A DNA stretch of 64,000 nucleotides from Capnocytophaga stomatis. GTDB taxonomy: Bacteria > Bacteroidota > Bacteroidia > Flavobacteriales > Flavobacteriaceae. The DNA lies in NCBI RefSeq assembly GCF_002302635.1, contig NZ_CP022387.1:1116001-1180000 (forward strand), read 5' to 3'. The notes below the pieces were generated by a model. It worked only from the letters and a program-made list of their open reading frames with translations. It did no database searches and was not told where the DNA came from. Shown here in pieces: positions 62,572 through 64,000 of the stretch. A program made the translations under genes and the position numbers. Each line of letters begins with the position of its first letter. Position 1 is the first letter of the stretch.

Positions 62572-63051
62572 ATGATAACAGAATACTTAGGAAGGAAAAT
62601 TCCGCAAGCATATTTGGATTTTATTGAAAGCAAAACATCAGAAGAAAATATGGAAATGATGTATTTCAATAATGAAAAACACAATAACAAAAAAATAAAG
62701 CTATACACCAAAAATGGGTTATTATCAAATAGTTATGATAAAAAATCATATTGGTATGAATGGATTAGCAAAGGTGATTATACGTTTGAAAAAGTAAAAG
62801 CCTTACACACAGAGGAGCCGATTTCTATTGATGAGGTAAAAACCTGCTTTGCGATAGCTGATACTTATGAAGGTAATGTTTTTATCAACTTGCACGATGG
62901 TTCAATTTGGCACTTTAGTGATGATTCGGATTGGGTGAATGATATTGACCTTTATCATTGTGAGAAATACGCTAATAGTTTTGCTGATTTTTTACAAAAG
63001 ATTAGCTTAAAACCAATTGGAAATAAGTTTGAGAGTGAAGATTTTGAGTGA
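62572..63051 (+). CDS. Array protein 42: SMI1/KNR4 (SUKH) protein, paralog of protein 40
   Basis: This is a 159-aa SUKH protein with LGRKIPQAYLDFIES, IDEVKTCFAIADTYEGNVFI and INLHDGSIWHFSDDSDW. The ATG at 62572 is chosen; upstream extension would overlap the preceding gene. Compared with protein 40, sequence has diverged except at the start and end of the domain. Confidence 0.88.
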   Translation: MITEYLGRKIPQAYLDFIESKTSEENMEMMYFNNEKHNNKKIKLYTKNGLLSNSYDKKSYWYEWISKGDYTFEKVKALHTEEPISIDEVKTCFAIADTYEGNVFINLHDGSIWHFSDDSDWVNDIDLYHCEKYANSFADFLQKISLKPIGNKFESEDFE

Positions 63052-63082
63052 TAAATAATTGTAAACTTAGATTTTACACACT

Positions 63083-64000
63083 ATGAGATACATTGACTTA
63101 AAAGAAATTAGTATTAAAACACTTAAACAACAAAAGGAACTTCATATTTCCATTAAAAACAGTGTTGATGACGAAAAGTTAAACATCATTAATCAAAAAG
63201 CGATGAAAGGAAATGAAGTTTTTGTTTTGATTTTCCTTTCAAAAACTGTAACAATATCTGTATTGGAGAAAATTTCGAATGTTTCACATATTTCATTATT
63301 GCCAAATTATGAAAATCCACTTGAAAATCTAAACGAACTTTCCAATTTCAACCTAAAATCATTAATTTTAGGTTCGTTCACTAAAAAATCTATCTCTTTC
63401 AAACCAATGAACTGTACAAATTTGGAAAAATTAGAATTTCTGGAAGGATTGGGTAATAAATCGCAGTACGAGTTCATCAACAAACAAAAAAGGTTAAGAA
63501 AATTACATCTAAAAAGTTTAGATTTGGTTTTGGTTGAAAAAAATGAAAACCTAACCGATTTATACGTTCACAGCAATTTGAAATCGGAAAATTGGCTTCC
63601 TGAAAAGTTTCCTAATTTACAAAAGTTGCATTTACACGGGCTTTCCAGATTGAATAATCACTCATTTATAGAAAGTTTAGAAAAATTAGAAAGCATAAAT
63701 ATCAGTTATAATAGTCATTTGGTTAGCTTTCCAAAGCTCAACAATCCAAAATTGATAAAAAGTATTGAAATGTATACCTGCCCGAATTTCAACGATGTAG
63801 AAAGTTTGTTACGTTACGAGAACTTGGAAAGATTGGTACTAACCAGTTATGATAAGCCTCTACAAATGAATAGTGATGATTTTTCCAAGCTCAAAAATCT
63901 ATCAAAGCTAAAAACCGTTTACACCGCTTGGGGCAAAAAATCAAAAGATGAAGTAAATAAAATACAACAAATTTATGCCGAAACAGGTTGGATAAATCAT
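63083..64000 (+). CDS. Array protein 43: leucine-rich-repeat protein, cut by the window edge
   Basis: The frame opens at ATG 63083 (MRYIDLKEISIKTLKQQK) and stays open to the last base, giving at least 306 residues. It contains LRR-like units (LKSLILGSFTKKSISF, LEKLEFLEGLGNKSQYEFI, LQKLHLHGLSRLNNHSF, LERLVLTSYDKPLQMNS). The last visible part, KIQQIYAETGW, resembles the C-terminal helix of protein 28, so the true end is probably close. It has no signal peptide. It shows that the array continues beyond the window. Confidence 0.85.
   Translation, partial: MRYIDLKEISIKTLKQQKELHISIKNSVDDEKLNIINQKAMKGNEVFVLIFLSKTVTISVLEKISNVSHISLLPNYENPLENLNELSNFNLKSLILGSFTKKSISFKPMNCTNLEKLEFLEGLGNKSQYEFINKQKRLRKLHLKSLDLVLVEKNENLTDLYVHSNLKSENWLPEKFPNLQKLHLHGLSRLNNHSFIESLEKLESINISYNSHLVSFPKLNNPKLIKSIEMYTCPNFNDVESLLRYENLERLVLTSYDKPLQMNSDDFSKLKNLSKLKTVYTAWGKKSKDEVNKIQQIYAETGWINH

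Overview
The window looks like a chromosomal segment of an AT-rich Flavobacteriia member of the Bacteroidota, most likely Capnocytophaga or a close relative. Supporting signs are Bacteroidota-type promoters (TTTG about 18-20 nt before TAnnTTTG), near absence of Shine-Dalgarno sequences, the gene order lptE - TPR protein - secG - groES - groEL, an L21 with a C-terminal HhH extension, a flavobacterial TPR-HTH regulator and a full hmuYRSTUV haem locus. The genus is inferred from gene content only. I saw no tRNA, rRNA, CRISPR array, insertion sequence or integrase.

Layout. 1-4.5 kb: the end of a surface-glycan cluster (5'-truncated DegT aminotransferase, membrane CapD-type 4,6-dehydratase, PglC-like phosphoglycosyl transferase, ATP-grasp ligase). 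4.5-6.4 kb: an exonuclease and a serine hydrolase, translationally coupled. 6.6-10.9 kb: groEL, an inserted S23 four-helix-bundle gene, groES, secG, a TPR protein and lptE, all on the minus strand. 11.0-12.0 kb: rplU-rpmA. 12.0-21.7 kb: the haem-acquisition operon on the minus strand (two hmuY paralogs, hmuR, hmuS, hmuT, hmuU, hmuV). One hmuY carries an in-frame amber codon, and a duplicated hairpin lies between hmuY and hmuR. 21.9-29.1 kb: housekeeping genes (rsmI, tsaB, rlmN, an OmpA-family protein, a polyprenyl synthase, a YhcH-family protein) and a small lipoprotein pair. 29.3-33.0 kb: a TonB-type receptor behind a heptanucleotide repeat tract, a 42-bp minisatellite and a membrane protein.

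33.2-64.0 kb is the accessory part and the most interesting. A TPR/coiled-coil/HTH regulator and an SPFH-SHOCT protein are followed by 43 consecutive plus-strand genes (36.2 kb to the window edge). These are small, mostly acidic, soluble proteins: repeated SMI1/KNR4 (SUKH) members, SUKH-3- and SUKH-4-like, DUF4304, YwqG/DUF1963, Imm33- and Imm26-like, HEAT-like, LRR, beta-propeller and LRR+NTF2-like proteins, and many I cannot assign. This matches the 'polyimmunity locus' concept: a store of antidotes against polymorphic toxins of competitors. No toxin gene is visible inside the window.

Two promoters in this part, before the SPFH gene and before a SUKH gene 23 kb downstream, carry the same direct repeat (TGTAGAC-N4-TGTAGACGC) at the same distance from their -33 boxes. 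This suggests activator-controlled expression of the array, possibly by the adjacent TPR-HTH regulator. That link is inference.
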